Shown in pieces: positions 1 to 5,765 of a DNA stretch of 7,570 nucleotides. The notes beneath the pieces were generated by a model. The model did no database searches, was not told where the DNA came from, and saw only the letters and a program-made list of their open reading frames with translations. Position numbers and translations under genes: made by a program. The stretch's first letter is position 1; every line of letters begins with the position of its first letter. The DNA comes from Acetobacteraceae bacterium (GTDB lineage Bacteria > Pseudomonadota > Alphaproteobacteria > Acetobacterales > Acetobacteraceae): assembly GCA_947462945.1 (NCBI GenBank), contig CANHTE010000051.1:1-7570 (forward strand), written 5' to 3'.

Positions 1-317
1 GTGACATGGCCGGCCGGCTGTTCGAGGATGAGTTGATCCCCCTCATGCCCGATGCGGCGGGCGATCATCACCGCCGCCCCCACATTGGGATGGCCTGCGA
101 AGGGCAGTTCGAGGCCGGGGGTGAAGATGCGCAGCCGTAAATCCGCGGGCTCGCGCTCGGGCGGCAGGATGAAGACGGTTTCGCTCAGGTTGAATTCGCG
201 CGCGATGGCCTGCAGCGCCTCCGTCTCCAGCCCATCCGCGCCATAGACCAGGGCGAGCGGATTGCCGCCAAAGCGGGAGGTGGTGAAGACGTCACAGGTT
301 TCGAATTCAAGCTCCAT
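1..317 (-). CDS. PhzF-family isomerase/epimerase, N-terminal part (runs off left edge)
   Basis: This is the first 105 codons of a PhzF-like protein, a cytoplasmic family with the diaminopimelate-epimerase fold; members are isomerases and most have no known substrate. Visible hallmarks are [17 protein letters not shown] at residues 8-24, the segment FNLSETVFI (42-50) carrying the Glu (E46) that corresponds to the family's catalytic glutamate, and [18 protein letters not shown] (65-82), the classic [12 protein letters not shown] signature. The rest of the protein, including the second domain, lies outside the window. I chose ATG 317 because it puts the CDVF motif at the usual distance from the N-terminus and has AGGG about 9 nt upstream; an in-frame ATG at 326 would add three residues. 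The start lies inside the end of thiE (11-nt overlap), so the two are probably co-transcribed and translationally coupled. Phenazine synthesis is not implied, because most PhzF homologues lie outside phenazine clusters. The family call is firm and the substrate unknown. Confidence 0.9.
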   Translation of the reverse strand, partial: MELEFETCDVFTTSRFGGNPLALVYGADGLETEALQAIAREFNLSETVFILPPEREPADLRLRIFTPGLELPFAGHPNVGAAVMIARRIGHEGDQLILEQPAGHV

Positions 318-957
318 CGAGCGCATCCCTGATCGCCTGGTTCATGCGGCGCACGCCGGCGCCTGCGCCATCAGGATGGTTCCACACCGCGCCCACCACC
401 GCCAGGAAATCCGCGCCCGCCCGCACCAGCGGGGCGCAGTTTTCGGCCGTGATGCCGCCAATGGCCACGCTGGGGACTTCCATGATTTCGGTCCACCATT
501 CCAGCAATTCCACATCGGCGACGTGCTGCGTCTCCTTCGTGGCGGTGGGGAAGAAGGCGCCGAAGGCCACGTAATCGGCCCCCATCTCGCCCGCATTCAT
601 CGCCAGATGGCGTGAGGCATGGCAGGTGATGCCGAGGATCTTGCCGGTCAGCAGCATGCGGGCGCCGGCGTGGTCGCCATCGGATTGGCCCAGATGCGCG
701 CCATCGCAGCCCGTCTCGGCCGCCAGGGGCGCGTCATCATTCAACAGGAAGGCGACGTCGCGCTGCTGGGCGATGGGCAGAAGGCGGGCAATGGCGCGCT
801 TCACCTCATCGCGCGGCGCATCCTTCAGCCGCAATTGCAGGCAGGCGACATCCCCCGCATCCAGCGCGGCGGCGAGGTGATCCTCGAAGCCGGGCGGCAG
901 GACGGGGGGGGTGATGAGGTAAAGGCGGCAAGGGTTGTCCATGGGTGCTGTGTCCAT
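307..957 (-). CDS. thiE: Thiamine-phosphate synthase ThiE
   Basis: ThiE joins the pyrimidine (HMP-PP) and thiazole phosphate halves of thiamine to give thiamine monophosphate, in the cytoplasm. The 216-aa TIM-barrel protein has the normal family length. Landmarks in order are LYLITPP (12-18), LQLRLKD (40-46, pyrophosphate-contacting Arg/Lys), [20 protein letters not shown] (70-89) continuing into GQSD (90-93), LGITCHAS (108-115), [10 protein letters not shown] (132-141, with the conserved Lys of the TP-T-K loop) and VAIGGI (164-169). These catalytic-loop residues argue for a true synthase rather than a TenI-type paralogue. The start is ambiguous: ATG 957 and ATG 942 are in frame and duplicated by a 15-bp tandem repeat, and neither has a clear Shine-Dalgarno. 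Starting at 942 would remove only five residues. It lies 78 bp downstream of the permease gene and overlaps the PhzF gene. I see no TPP-riboswitch core (no CTGAGA-type block) in the 78-bp leader, and no other thi gene in the window. Confidence 0.9.
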   Translation of the reverse strand: MDTAPMDNPCRLYLITPPVLPPGFEDHLAAALDAGDVACLQLRLKDAPRDEVKRAIARLLPIAQQRDVAFLLNDDAPLAAETGCDGAHLGQSDGDHAGARMLLTGKILGITCHASRHLAMNAGEMGADYVAFGAFFPTATKETQHVADVELLEWWTEIMEVPSVAIGGITAENCAPLVRAGADFLAVVGAVWNHPDGAGAGVRRMNQAIRDALDGA

Positions 958-969
958 GGGTGCTGTGTC
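936..969. repeat. 15-bp tandem duplication over the thiE start codon
   Basis: The 15-bp unit TGTCCATGGGTGCTG occurs at 936-950 and again at 951-965, followed by the first four bases of a third copy (966-969). Read on the minus strand, each copy supplies an in-frame ATG (957 and 942), so the duplication adds MDTAP to the predicted N-terminus without changing the reading frame. It looks like a recent slippage duplication. The copies are identical over this span. Confidence 0.9.
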
Positions 970-1035
970 GCGCGGTCACGCGCGCTGGACAAGAGTGCGC
1001 GGGGAGGCGCGCGTCGGGCGGGCGGATGCAGGCGC

Positions 1036-1944
1036 CTACCAATGCCCCGCCAGCACCAGCACCACGCCGGCCACCACCAGCAGCGCGCCCGTCACATCCT
1101 TGGCCTTCAGCTTTTCGCCCAGGAAAAACCGGCTGAACAGCAGGGTGAAGATGATCTCCACCTGGCCCACCGCGCGCACCAGCGCCACCGGGGCCAGCGC
1201 AAAGCCCATGAACCAGCAGGAGGAGCCGGCGGCGGAAAGCGCGCCCACCTTCGCGCTGTCCCGCCAGCTGCGGAACACGGCCGTCATCTGCGCGGGCTCA
1301 CGCCAGAGCAGCCAGCCGCCCTGCATCACCGTCTGCATCACATTGGTCACCACCACCGAGAACAGCGCCTTGAGCAGCGGGTCCGGCCCCGGCAATTCGA
1401 TATTGGCCTTGCGCACGCAGATCGCCGTCAGCGCGAAGCAGAAGCCGGCGCCAATGCCACACAGGGCCGCCGGCTGACGCGTGGCCTGCCAGAGATCGGC
1501 CGGGCGCATCCCCCGCCCCGCGAGCGAGAGATACATCACCCCCATCACGCTGATGGCGATGCCCAGCCAGGAGAGCCAGGACAGCAATTCCCCCAGCACG
1601 ATCACCGCGATGATGGAGGCCTGCACCGCCTCGGTCTTGGAATAGGCGGTGCCGACGGCAAAGCCGCGCGGCGCGAAGGAGGAAATCAGCAGATTGGTGC
1701 CGAAAATCTGCATGATCCCGGCCATGGCGCAGAGCAGCAGGAAATAGGGGGTGGGCGCGCCGAAGCCGCCGCCGAAGACCAGCCAATACGCCCCCAGGAT
1801 CAGCAGCCCGAAGGGCACGCCATAGAGGTAACGCACCACCCCCGCCCCATTGAGCGATAATTGCCCCCGCAGCCGCTGCTGCAGCGCGGTGCGCCAGGTC
1901 TGGAACAAGGCGGCGGTGAGGGTGATGGCGACCCAGAGGGACAC
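1036..1944 (-). CDS. EamA/DMT-superfamily permease (10 predicted membrane helices)
   Basis: This 302-aa integral inner-membrane protein matches the drug/metabolite transporter superfamily. It shows about ten hydrophobic helices (approximately 2-20, 37-57, 67-89, 97-119, 124-142, 158-177, 190-212, 232-252, 254-275, 284-300), arranged as two EamA repeats. Each repeat carries the family's GE element: VLGELLSW (116-123) in the first and FFLGEKLKAKD (273-283) in the second. Members move metabolites, amino acids or toxic compounds; the substrate is not readable here. The start is GTG at 1944, supported by AAAGG (plus-strand 1951-1955) six bases upstream. Its neighbours on the same strand are an RsbW-like gene upstream (68-bp gap) and thiE downstream (78-bp gap). 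Co-transcription with thiE raises the possibility of vitamin- or precursor-related transport, but nothing in the protein shows it. Confidence 0.85.
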   Translation of the reverse strand: MSLWVAITLTAALFQTWRTALQQRLRGQLSLNGAGVVRYLYGVPFGLLILGAYWLVFGGGFGAPTPYFLLLCAMAGIMQIFGTNLLISSFAPRGFAVGTAYSKTEAVQASIIAVIVLGELLSWLSWLGIAISVMGVMYLSLAGRGMRPADLWQATRQPAALCGIGAGFCFALTAICVRKANIELPGPDPLLKALFSVVVTNVMQTVMQGGWLLWREPAQMTAVFRSWRDSAKVGALSAAGSSCWFMGFALAPVALVRAVGQVEIIFTLLFSRFFLGEKLKAKDVTGALLVVAGVVLVLAGHW

Positions 1945-1950
1945 GTGAAG

Positions 1951-1955
1951 CCTTT
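1951..1955 (-). promoter_or_regulatory. Ribosome binding site of the DMT permease
   Basis: AAAGG on the minus strand lies six bases before the GTG start at 1944. It is the main reason for accepting a GTG start for this gene. Confidence 0.6.
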
Positions 1956-2012
1956 ACGATCTTGCGCCGCCAGCTTGGCCCCGGCTGGCCCCGCTGGGAA
2001 CCACCCGATGCT

Positions 2013-2414
2013 TCAGAGGGGCAGCAGGCAAACCAGCCGGTTCAGCCCGGCGGCGCGCTCATACCGCGCATCCCGCGTCAATTCGCGCATCAGATGCACG
2101 CCCAGCCCGCCCACATCGCGCTCCTCCAGCTCTGCCGCCGTATCGGGTGCGATGCGGGCCAGCGGATCGTATTCCGGGCCGTCATCCTCGATGCACAGGC
2201 CAAGCCCGGCTGGCATGGGCGTCACCTGCAACGCGAAGAAACTGGCGCCGGTGGCGTGCATCGCCACATTGGCGGCCACCTCCTCGGCGATGAGTGCCAG
2301 GCGGGCGGCGATGGCGGGTGAAAGCTCCGTCGCCTCGGCATAGGCCTCCAGCGCGTCGAGCAATTCGCTGACGCTCTCCAGCGTGGCCGGCAGGCGCAGG
2401 TGAAAGGGCGGCAT
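2013..2414 (-). CDS. RsbW-like ATP-binding protein (HATPase_c_2; anti-sigma factor/serine kinase type)
   Basis: This 133-aa protein consists only of a GHKL-type ATPase domain, like the anti-sigma factor kinases RsbW and SpoIIAB and related regulators. The ATP-site boxes are clear: the N-box ALIAEEVAANVAMHA (40-54, with E45, N49 and H53), the G1 box IEDDGPEYDP (75-84, DDG) and the G2 box VGGLGVHLMREL (101-112). There is no sensor, transmembrane or phosphatase domain. Family members bind and inhibit a sigma factor or phosphorylate a STAS-domain antagonist in the cytoplasm. No sigma factor, STAS protein or PP2C phosphatase gene lies in the window, so partners are unknown. I chose ATG 2414; a TTG two codons upstream (2420) is also possible, and no strong Shine-Dalgarno is visible for either. 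The gene is first in the minus-strand series and diverges from the acyl-CoA dehydrogenase operon. Domain assignment is firm; role is inferred. Confidence 0.85.
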   Translation of the reverse strand: MPPFHLRLPATLESVSELLDALEAYAEATELSPAIAARLALIAEEVAANVAMHATGASFFALQVTPMPAGLGLCIEDDGPEYDPLARIAPDTAAELEERDVGGLGVHLMRELTRDARYERAAGLNRLVCLLPL

Positions 2415-2468
2415 GGACAAGAACGGGGCATCCCAAGGCTCAATCTTTTCAACATAGCGAGGTTTTCC

Positions 2469-2492
2469 GGCGCCTGCCTACATGAAGGCGCC
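2469..2492. repeat. Inverted repeat (7-bp arms, 10-base loop) in the divergent promoter region
   Basis: The arms GGCGCCT (2469-2475) and AGGCGCC (2486-2492) are perfect complements. No T-run follows on plus, so it is not an obvious terminator. Its place between two divergent genes fits a regulator binding site, but GC-rich arms of this length also arise by chance in such DNA. Confidence 0.35.
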
Positions 2493-2544
2493 CCCGCCCT
2501 TCCGGTTTGACAGGGCGGCCCGCAGCGCCGGATGCTGCCGGCCC

Positions 2545-2550
2545 AGGAGG
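2545..2550 (+). promoter_or_regulatory. Strong ribosome binding site deciding the acyl-CoA dehydrogenase start
   Basis: AGGAGG sits six bases before ATG 2557. It favours this start over the in-frame ATG at 2482, whose 25 extra residues resemble translated intergenic DNA. Confidence 0.85.
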
Positions 2551-2556
2551 AACCCC

Positions 2557-3741
2557 ATGAACGACGCCCTGCCCGAGCGCGCCACCGCCTCGGAATTCTC
2601 GGCCTATCTCGACGGCATCGCCCGGCTGGTGCGAGAGCGGCTGATCCCCGCGGAACCGCGCCTGGAAGGCCAGGAAACCCTGCCGGAGGATTTGACCGAC
2701 GCGCTGCGCCAGGCCGGGCTGTTCGGCATTTCCATCCCCACCCGCTGGGGCGGGCTGGGCCTGACCATGGAACAACAGGTGCGCGTGATGTTCGAGGTGA
2801 CGCGCGCCAGCAGCGTGTTCCGCGCGCGCTTCTCCACCACCATCGGCCTGGGTTCGCAGCCCATCCTCTATAACGGGACCGATGCGCAGCGCGCCGAATG
2901 GCTGCCGCGCATGGCAAGCGGCGAGGCCACCGCCGCCTTCTGCCTGACCGAGCCCGAGGCCGGCAGCGATGCCGGGGGCGTGCGCACCACCGCGACACGA
3001 GAGGGCGAGCACTACGTTCTGAATGGCAGCAAGCGCTACATCACCAATGCGCGCCAGGCGCAGGTGCTGATCGTCATGGCGCGCACCGAGGCGGGGACGC
3101 GCGATGCCGGGGGGATTTCCGCCTTCATCGTGCCCATCGGCACCCCGGGCGTGAGCTGCGGCCCGGCCGACCGCAAGATGGGCCAGGATGGCAGCGCCAC
3201 CAGCGAGGTGTTTTTCGACCAGGCCCGCGTGCCGGCCGAAAACCTGATCGGCGGGCGTGAGGGGGGCGGCTTCAAGACCGCCATGCGCGGCATCAACCAT
3301 GCGCGCCTCCATGTCGCTGTCACCTGCGTGGGCCAGGCGCAACGGCTGATCGAGGAGGCGCTGTTCCATGCCATGCATCGCCGCCAATTCGGCCAGCCGC
3401 TCTCGGAATTTCAACTGGTGCAGGCCAAGCTTGCGGATATGCGCGCCGAAACCCAGGCCGCGCGCAGCATGATCCTGGAAACCGCCCGCGCCTTTGACGA
3501 GGCGGGGGAGGCGCAGGGGCCGATCATCGCCGATATCGCCTGCTGCAAGCTCTTTGCCAGCGAGATGGTGGGCCGCGTGGCCGATCATGCGGTGCAGATC
3601 CATGGCGGCGCCGGCTGGATGCGCGGCAGCGTGGTGGAGCAATTCTACCGCGATGTGCGGCTGTTCCGCATTTTCGAAGGTGCCTCCGACGTGCAGCGCA
3701 TGCTGATCGCCAAGGACATGATCCGGGGGGCCAAGCCATGA
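2557..3741 (+). CDS. Acyl-CoA dehydrogenase family FAD enzyme
   Basis: The 394-aa product has the full length and layout of an acyl-CoA dehydrogenase: helical N-terminal domain (about 10-120), central beta domain (about 125-235) and C-terminal helical domain (about 240-390). The family oxidises an acyl-CoA to its 2,3-enoyl-CoA in the cytoplasm, using FAD and passing electrons to ETF. Visible signatures are FCLTEPEAGSDAG (128-140), DRKMGQDGSATSEVFF (205-220), RRQFGQPLSEFQ (275-286, FAD contact), QIHGGAGWMRG (347-357) and RIFEGASDVQR (371-381). E374 in the last of these aligns with the catalytic base of medium-chain enzymes, so the protein should be active. Chain length or branching of the substrate cannot be inferred. 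It opens a three-gene operon, and its stop codon overlaps the next gene's start (ATGA at 3738-3741). An unusual partner for this enzyme is the periplasmic binding protein that follows. No CoA ligase, CoA transferase or ETF gene is nearby. Confidence 0.93.
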   Translation: MNDALPERATASEFSAYLDGIARLVRERLIPAEPRLEGQETLPEDLTDALRQAGLFGISIPTRWGGLGLTMEQQVRVMFEVTRASSVFRARFSTTIGLGSQPILYNGTDAQRAEWLPRMASGEATAAFCLTEPEAGSDAGGVRTTATREGEHYVLNGSKRYITNARQAQVLIVMARTEAGTRDAGGISAFIVPIGTPGVSCGPADRKMGQDGSATSEVFFDQARVPAENLIGGREGGGFKTAMRGINHARLHVAVTCVGQAQRLIEEALFHAMHRRQFGQPLSEFQLVQAKLADMRAETQAARSMILETARAFDEAGEAQGPIIADIACCKLFASEMVGRVADHAVQIHGGAGWMRGSVVEQFYRDVRLFRIFEGASDVQRMLIAKDMIRGAKP

Positions 3742-4673
3742 GGCGCCGCACGCTGCTGGCCGGGCTGGCGCTGCCCGCGCTGGCCCAGGCGCAACCAAGC
3801 CAGATGCGCATCATCAGCCCCTATGCGCCGGGCGGCGCCTCGGACACGCTGTCACGCTTTTCGGCCCAGGCCATCAACGAGGCGCTGGGCGTGAATGTGG
3901 TGGTGGAAAACCGCCCTGGCGCCGGCGGCAATCTGGGCGCCGAATTCGTGGCGCGCGCGCCGAATGATGGCAGCACCTGGCTGACCATCGCCGCCGCCCA
4001 TGCCGCCAATGTGACGCTGTATCGCCGCCTGCCCTTTGATGTGGTGCGGGATTTCGTGCCGGTTTGCGTCATCGGCCTGGTGCCCAATGTGCTGGCGGTG
4101 CATCCGGCCGTGCCGGCGCGCAGCTTTTCCGAATTTCTCGACTGGGCGCGGGCGCAGCCGCAGGGCCTCAGCTATGGCAGTGCGGGCATCGGCACGCTGC
4201 CGCATCTGGCGATGGAGCTGGTGCGGCACCGCGCCGGCTTTCAGGCGGTGCATCTGCCGTTTCGCGGCTCGGTGCCGGCCATCACCGAACTCCTCGCCGG
4301 CCGCATCCAGGCGACCTTCGAGAACCTGCCGCCCAGCGCGCCGCATCTGCGCGCGGGCGGCATCCGCGCCATCGCCATCTCCACCGCCCAGCGCCTGCCC
4401 GATTGGCCGGATGTGCCGGCCGTGGCCGAGACCTGGCCGGGCTTCGAGGCGGTGGCCTGGCAGGCGCTGATGGCACCCGCCGGCACGCCGATGGCCCTGG
4501 TGGAGCGCGTGGCGCAGATCGTGCTGGCGGCCACCGCCGCACAGGCCCCCCGTTTGCGCGGCATGGGGATTGAGCCAGGGCAGCTTGGTCCCGACCGTTT
4601 TCCCGCCTTCCTGCAATCCGAAATCACCAAATGGGCGGAAGCCGTCCGCCTTTCCGGAGCCACCGCAGAATGA
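3738..4673 (+). CDS. Bug/TctC-family periplasmic solute-binding protein (first copy)
   Basis: This 311-aa exported protein belongs to the Bug family, the binding component of tripartite tricarboxylate transporters, whose known ligands are mainly small carboxylates and related acids. Residues 1-19 form a signal peptide (MRRRTLLAGLALPALAQAQ); the arginines before a hydrophobic core could suit Tat as well as Sec, and cleavage is likely near ALAQA. Family marks are PYAPGGASDTLSR (28-40), VVVENRPGAGGNLGAEFVAR (54-73), APNDGSTWL (74-82), YGSAGIGTLPHL (146-157, the second ligand loop), LPFRGSVPAITELLAGRI (173-190) and APAGTP (246-251). The length is typical. Its ATG overlaps the dehydrogenase stop and its own stop overlaps the next start, so it is translationally coupled on both sides. 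No tctA/tctB membrane genes are present, so it must use a transporter encoded elsewhere or act as a sensor-type binding protein. The ligand is unknown; a carboxylate whose CoA ester feeds the dehydrogenase is an inference. Confidence 0.93.
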   Translation: MRRRTLLAGLALPALAQAQPSQMRIISPYAPGGASDTLSRFSAQAINEALGVNVVVENRPGAGGNLGAEFVARAPNDGSTWLTIAAAHAANVTLYRRLPFDVVRDFVPVCVIGLVPNVLAVHPAVPARSFSEFLDWARAQPQGLSYGSAGIGTLPHLAMELVRHRAGFQAVHLPFRGSVPAITELLAGRIQATFENLPPSAPHLRAGGIRAIAISTAQRLPDWPDVPAVAETWPGFEAVAWQALMAPAGTPMALVERVAQIVLAATAAQAPRLRGMGIEPGQLGPDRFPAFLQSEITKWAEAVRLSGATAE

Positions 4674-5623
4674 AAACCCGCGTGACCGACATGCTCGGCA
4701 TTGCCCATCCCATCGTGCAGGGCGGGCTGGCGCGCGTGGCCAAGGCGGAGCTGTGCGCCGCCGTCTCGGAGGCGGGCGGGCTGGGGCAGATCGCCACCGC
4801 CGGGCTGGATGGGGCGGAGGCGCTGCGGGCGGAAATTCATCGTTGCCGCGCGCTGACGCAAAAGCCCTTTGGCGTGAATTTCCCACTGGGCCGCATGGAC
4901 ATCACCGCCATGATGGAGGTGGCGCTGGAGGAGGCGGTGCCCGTCATCGCGCTCACCGCCGGCAATCCGGCGCCCTGGATCAAGCGCATCAACGGTGCGG
5001 CGAAAATCCTGGTGCTGATCGCCGGGCCGGAACTGGCGAAGAAGGCGGAAGCGGCCGGCGCCGATATGGTGGCGACCGTGGGGTATGAGGGGGGCGGGCA
5101 TCTGGGCCGCTCGGATGAGACCAGCTTCGTGATGGTGCCGCGGGTGGTGCGCGCCGTCTCCATCCCCGTGCTCGCCTCGGGCGGGATTGCCACGGGGGCG
5201 GGGCTGCTGGCGGCCCTGGCCCTGGGCGCGGAGGGGGTGGAGATGGGCACGCGCTTCGTCGCCACCATCGAGGCGCAGGCGCATGCCCATTACAAACAAG
5301 CGATCGTGGCGGCCGAGCCCTCGGGCACCATGATCATCAAGCGCTCACTGGGGATGCCGGGCCGCGCGCTGGTCACTGCGCATGCCCAGGCCATTGTGGC
5401 GCGGGAGGCGGCGGGCGCGGCCGCCGAGGAGATCGTGCCGATGATCGCGGGGAGTGTGAATGCGATTGCCACCGATGAGGGCCGCATGGAGGAGGGCTTC
5501 GCCTGGGCCGGCCAATGCGCGGGGCTGATCGATGAGGTTCTGCCGGCGGGTGAGGTGGTGCGGCGCATGGTGCGGGAGGCGGAGGAGGGGCAGCAGAGGT
5601 TGCGCGGGGTCTTCGGTCAGTAA
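4670..5623 (+). CDS. FabK/nitronate monooxygenase-family FMN flavoprotein
   Basis: This 317-aa TIM-barrel flavoprotein is in the family shared by nitronate monooxygenases (formerly 2-nitropropane dioxygenases) and enoyl-ACP reductase II (FabK). Visible motifs are PIVQGGLARVA (14-24), SEAGGLGQIATAG (33-45), KPFGVNFPL (65-73), GYEGGGHLG (138-146, with H144 in the place of the family's catalytic His), VLASGGIATGAGLLAALALG (167-186, phosphate binding) and GTRFVAT (193-199). The order and spacing resemble FabK as much as nitronate monooxygenase, so either nitronate oxidation or reduction of an enoyl thioester is possible. Automatic pipelines will probably label it nitronate monooxygenase. The start ATG 4670 overlaps the Bug stop (ATGA), with GGAG ten bases upstream; longer in-frame starts such as 4631 would lie inside the Bug gene and before the normal N-terminus. 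It is the last gene of the operon and is followed within 10 bases by the structured terminator. Confidence 0.88.
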   Translation: MKTRVTDMLGIAHPIVQGGLARVAKAELCAAVSEAGGLGQIATAGLDGAEALRAEIHRCRALTQKPFGVNFPLGRMDITAMMEVALEEAVPVIALTAGNPAPWIKRINGAAKILVLIAGPELAKKAEAAGADMVATVGYEGGGHLGRSDETSFVMVPRVVRAVSIPVLASGGIATGAGLLAALALGAEGVEMGTRFVATIEAQAHAHYKQAIVAAEPSGTMIIKRSLGMPGRALVTAHAQAIVAREAAGAAAEEIVPMIAGSVNAIATDEGRMEEGFAWAGQCAGLIDEVLPAGEVVRRMVREAEEGQQRLRGVFGQ

Positions 5624-5631
5624 GGAAATAC

Positions 5632-5710
5632 AGGCCTCCGGCGGCTGGGGCCCCATGTGCAAAGAAGGGCGGCCCCAGACCCCATTAACTCATGGGGTCG
5701 GAGGCCTTTT
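5632..5710 (+). terminator. Compound terminator: three-way-junction inverted repeat plus T-run
   Basis: A perfect 9-bp outer stem (AGGCCTCCG 5632-5640 with CGGAGGCCT 5699-5707) encloses two more perfect hairpins: an 8-bp one (CTGGGGCC 5645-5652 with GGCCCCAG 5671-5678, 18-base loop) and a 7-bp one (ACCCCAT 5679-5685 with ATGGGGT 5692-5698, 6-base loop). The second inner hairpin abuts both its neighbours with no unpaired base; only GCGG (5641-5644) is left in the junction. TTTT (5707-5710) follows, then CTTCC. The position just after the flavoprotein stop and the T-run indicate Rho-independent termination of the operon. The three-armed form is more complex than a usual terminator, so it could also be a repeated palindromic element or a leader RNA for the next gene. 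Confidence 0.75.
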
Positions 5711-5755
5711 CTTCCTCCTGGCGCGGCGCTTGCAAGCCCCCCGGCAAACCCCGCC

Positions 5756-5760
5756 GAGGA
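5756..5760 (+). promoter_or_regulatory. Ribosome binding site of the second Bug gene
   Basis: GAGGA lies five bases before ATG 5766. It fixes the start at the residue that begins a clean signal peptide, and rules out the in-frame upstream starts that run through the terminator. Confidence 0.75.
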
Positions 5761-5765
5761 CCCCC

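Larger units (their letters stand above)
2415..2556. promoter_or_regulatory. Divergent intergenic region between the RsbW-like gene and the acyl-CoA dehydrogenase operon
   Basis: This 142-bp gap should hold promoters for both directions. It contains the most AT-rich stretch near here (about 2441-2468) and an inverted repeat at 2469-2475/2486-2492 (GGCGCCT and AGGCGCC, 10-base loop) that could be an operator or a leader hairpin. I do not see convincing -35/-10 pairs on either strand, so exact promoter positions are not called. Confidence 0.4.

Noticed and set aside
958..1035. Possible TPP riboswitch before thiE
   Set aside because: The 78-bp gap is too short and lacks the conserved TPP-aptamer blocks. 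Only a simple CGCGCG/CGCGCG hairpin with a GTCA loop (969-984) is visible, which GC-rich DNA produces easily.
619..1860. 413-codon open frame on plus across thiE and the permease
   Set aside because: It spans two real minus-strand genes and the gap between them, with low-complexity His/Gln/Gly/Arg composition typical of a high-GC shadow frame.
1970..1997. GC-rich imperfect hairpin between the RsbW-like gene and the permease gene
   Set aside because: CCAGC/GCTGG and GGCC/GGCC arms are separated by mismatches and no T-run follows on the minus strand, so it is not called as a terminator.
2482..2556. Upstream in-frame ATG that would extend the acyl-CoA dehydrogenase by 25 residues
   Set aside because: The extension resembles intergenic DNA and lies in the hairpin region, while ATG 2557 has an AGGAGG six bases before it and gives the normal family N-terminus.
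2449..3798. 449-codon open frame on the minus strand opposite the acyl-CoA dehydrogenase gene
   Set aside because: It is fully antisense to a convincing enzyme gene, is rich in His, Ala and Gly as expected from the complement of high-GC codons, and shows no domain.
3852..4886. 344-codon open frame on the minus strand opposite the Bug and flavoprotein genes
   Set aside because: Antisense to two well-supported genes and without any recognisable motif.
5532..5765. In-frame extension of the second Bug gene through the upstream gene and terminator
   Set aside because: It would place 78 unlikely residues before a clean signal peptide; ATG 5766 has its own GAGGA.
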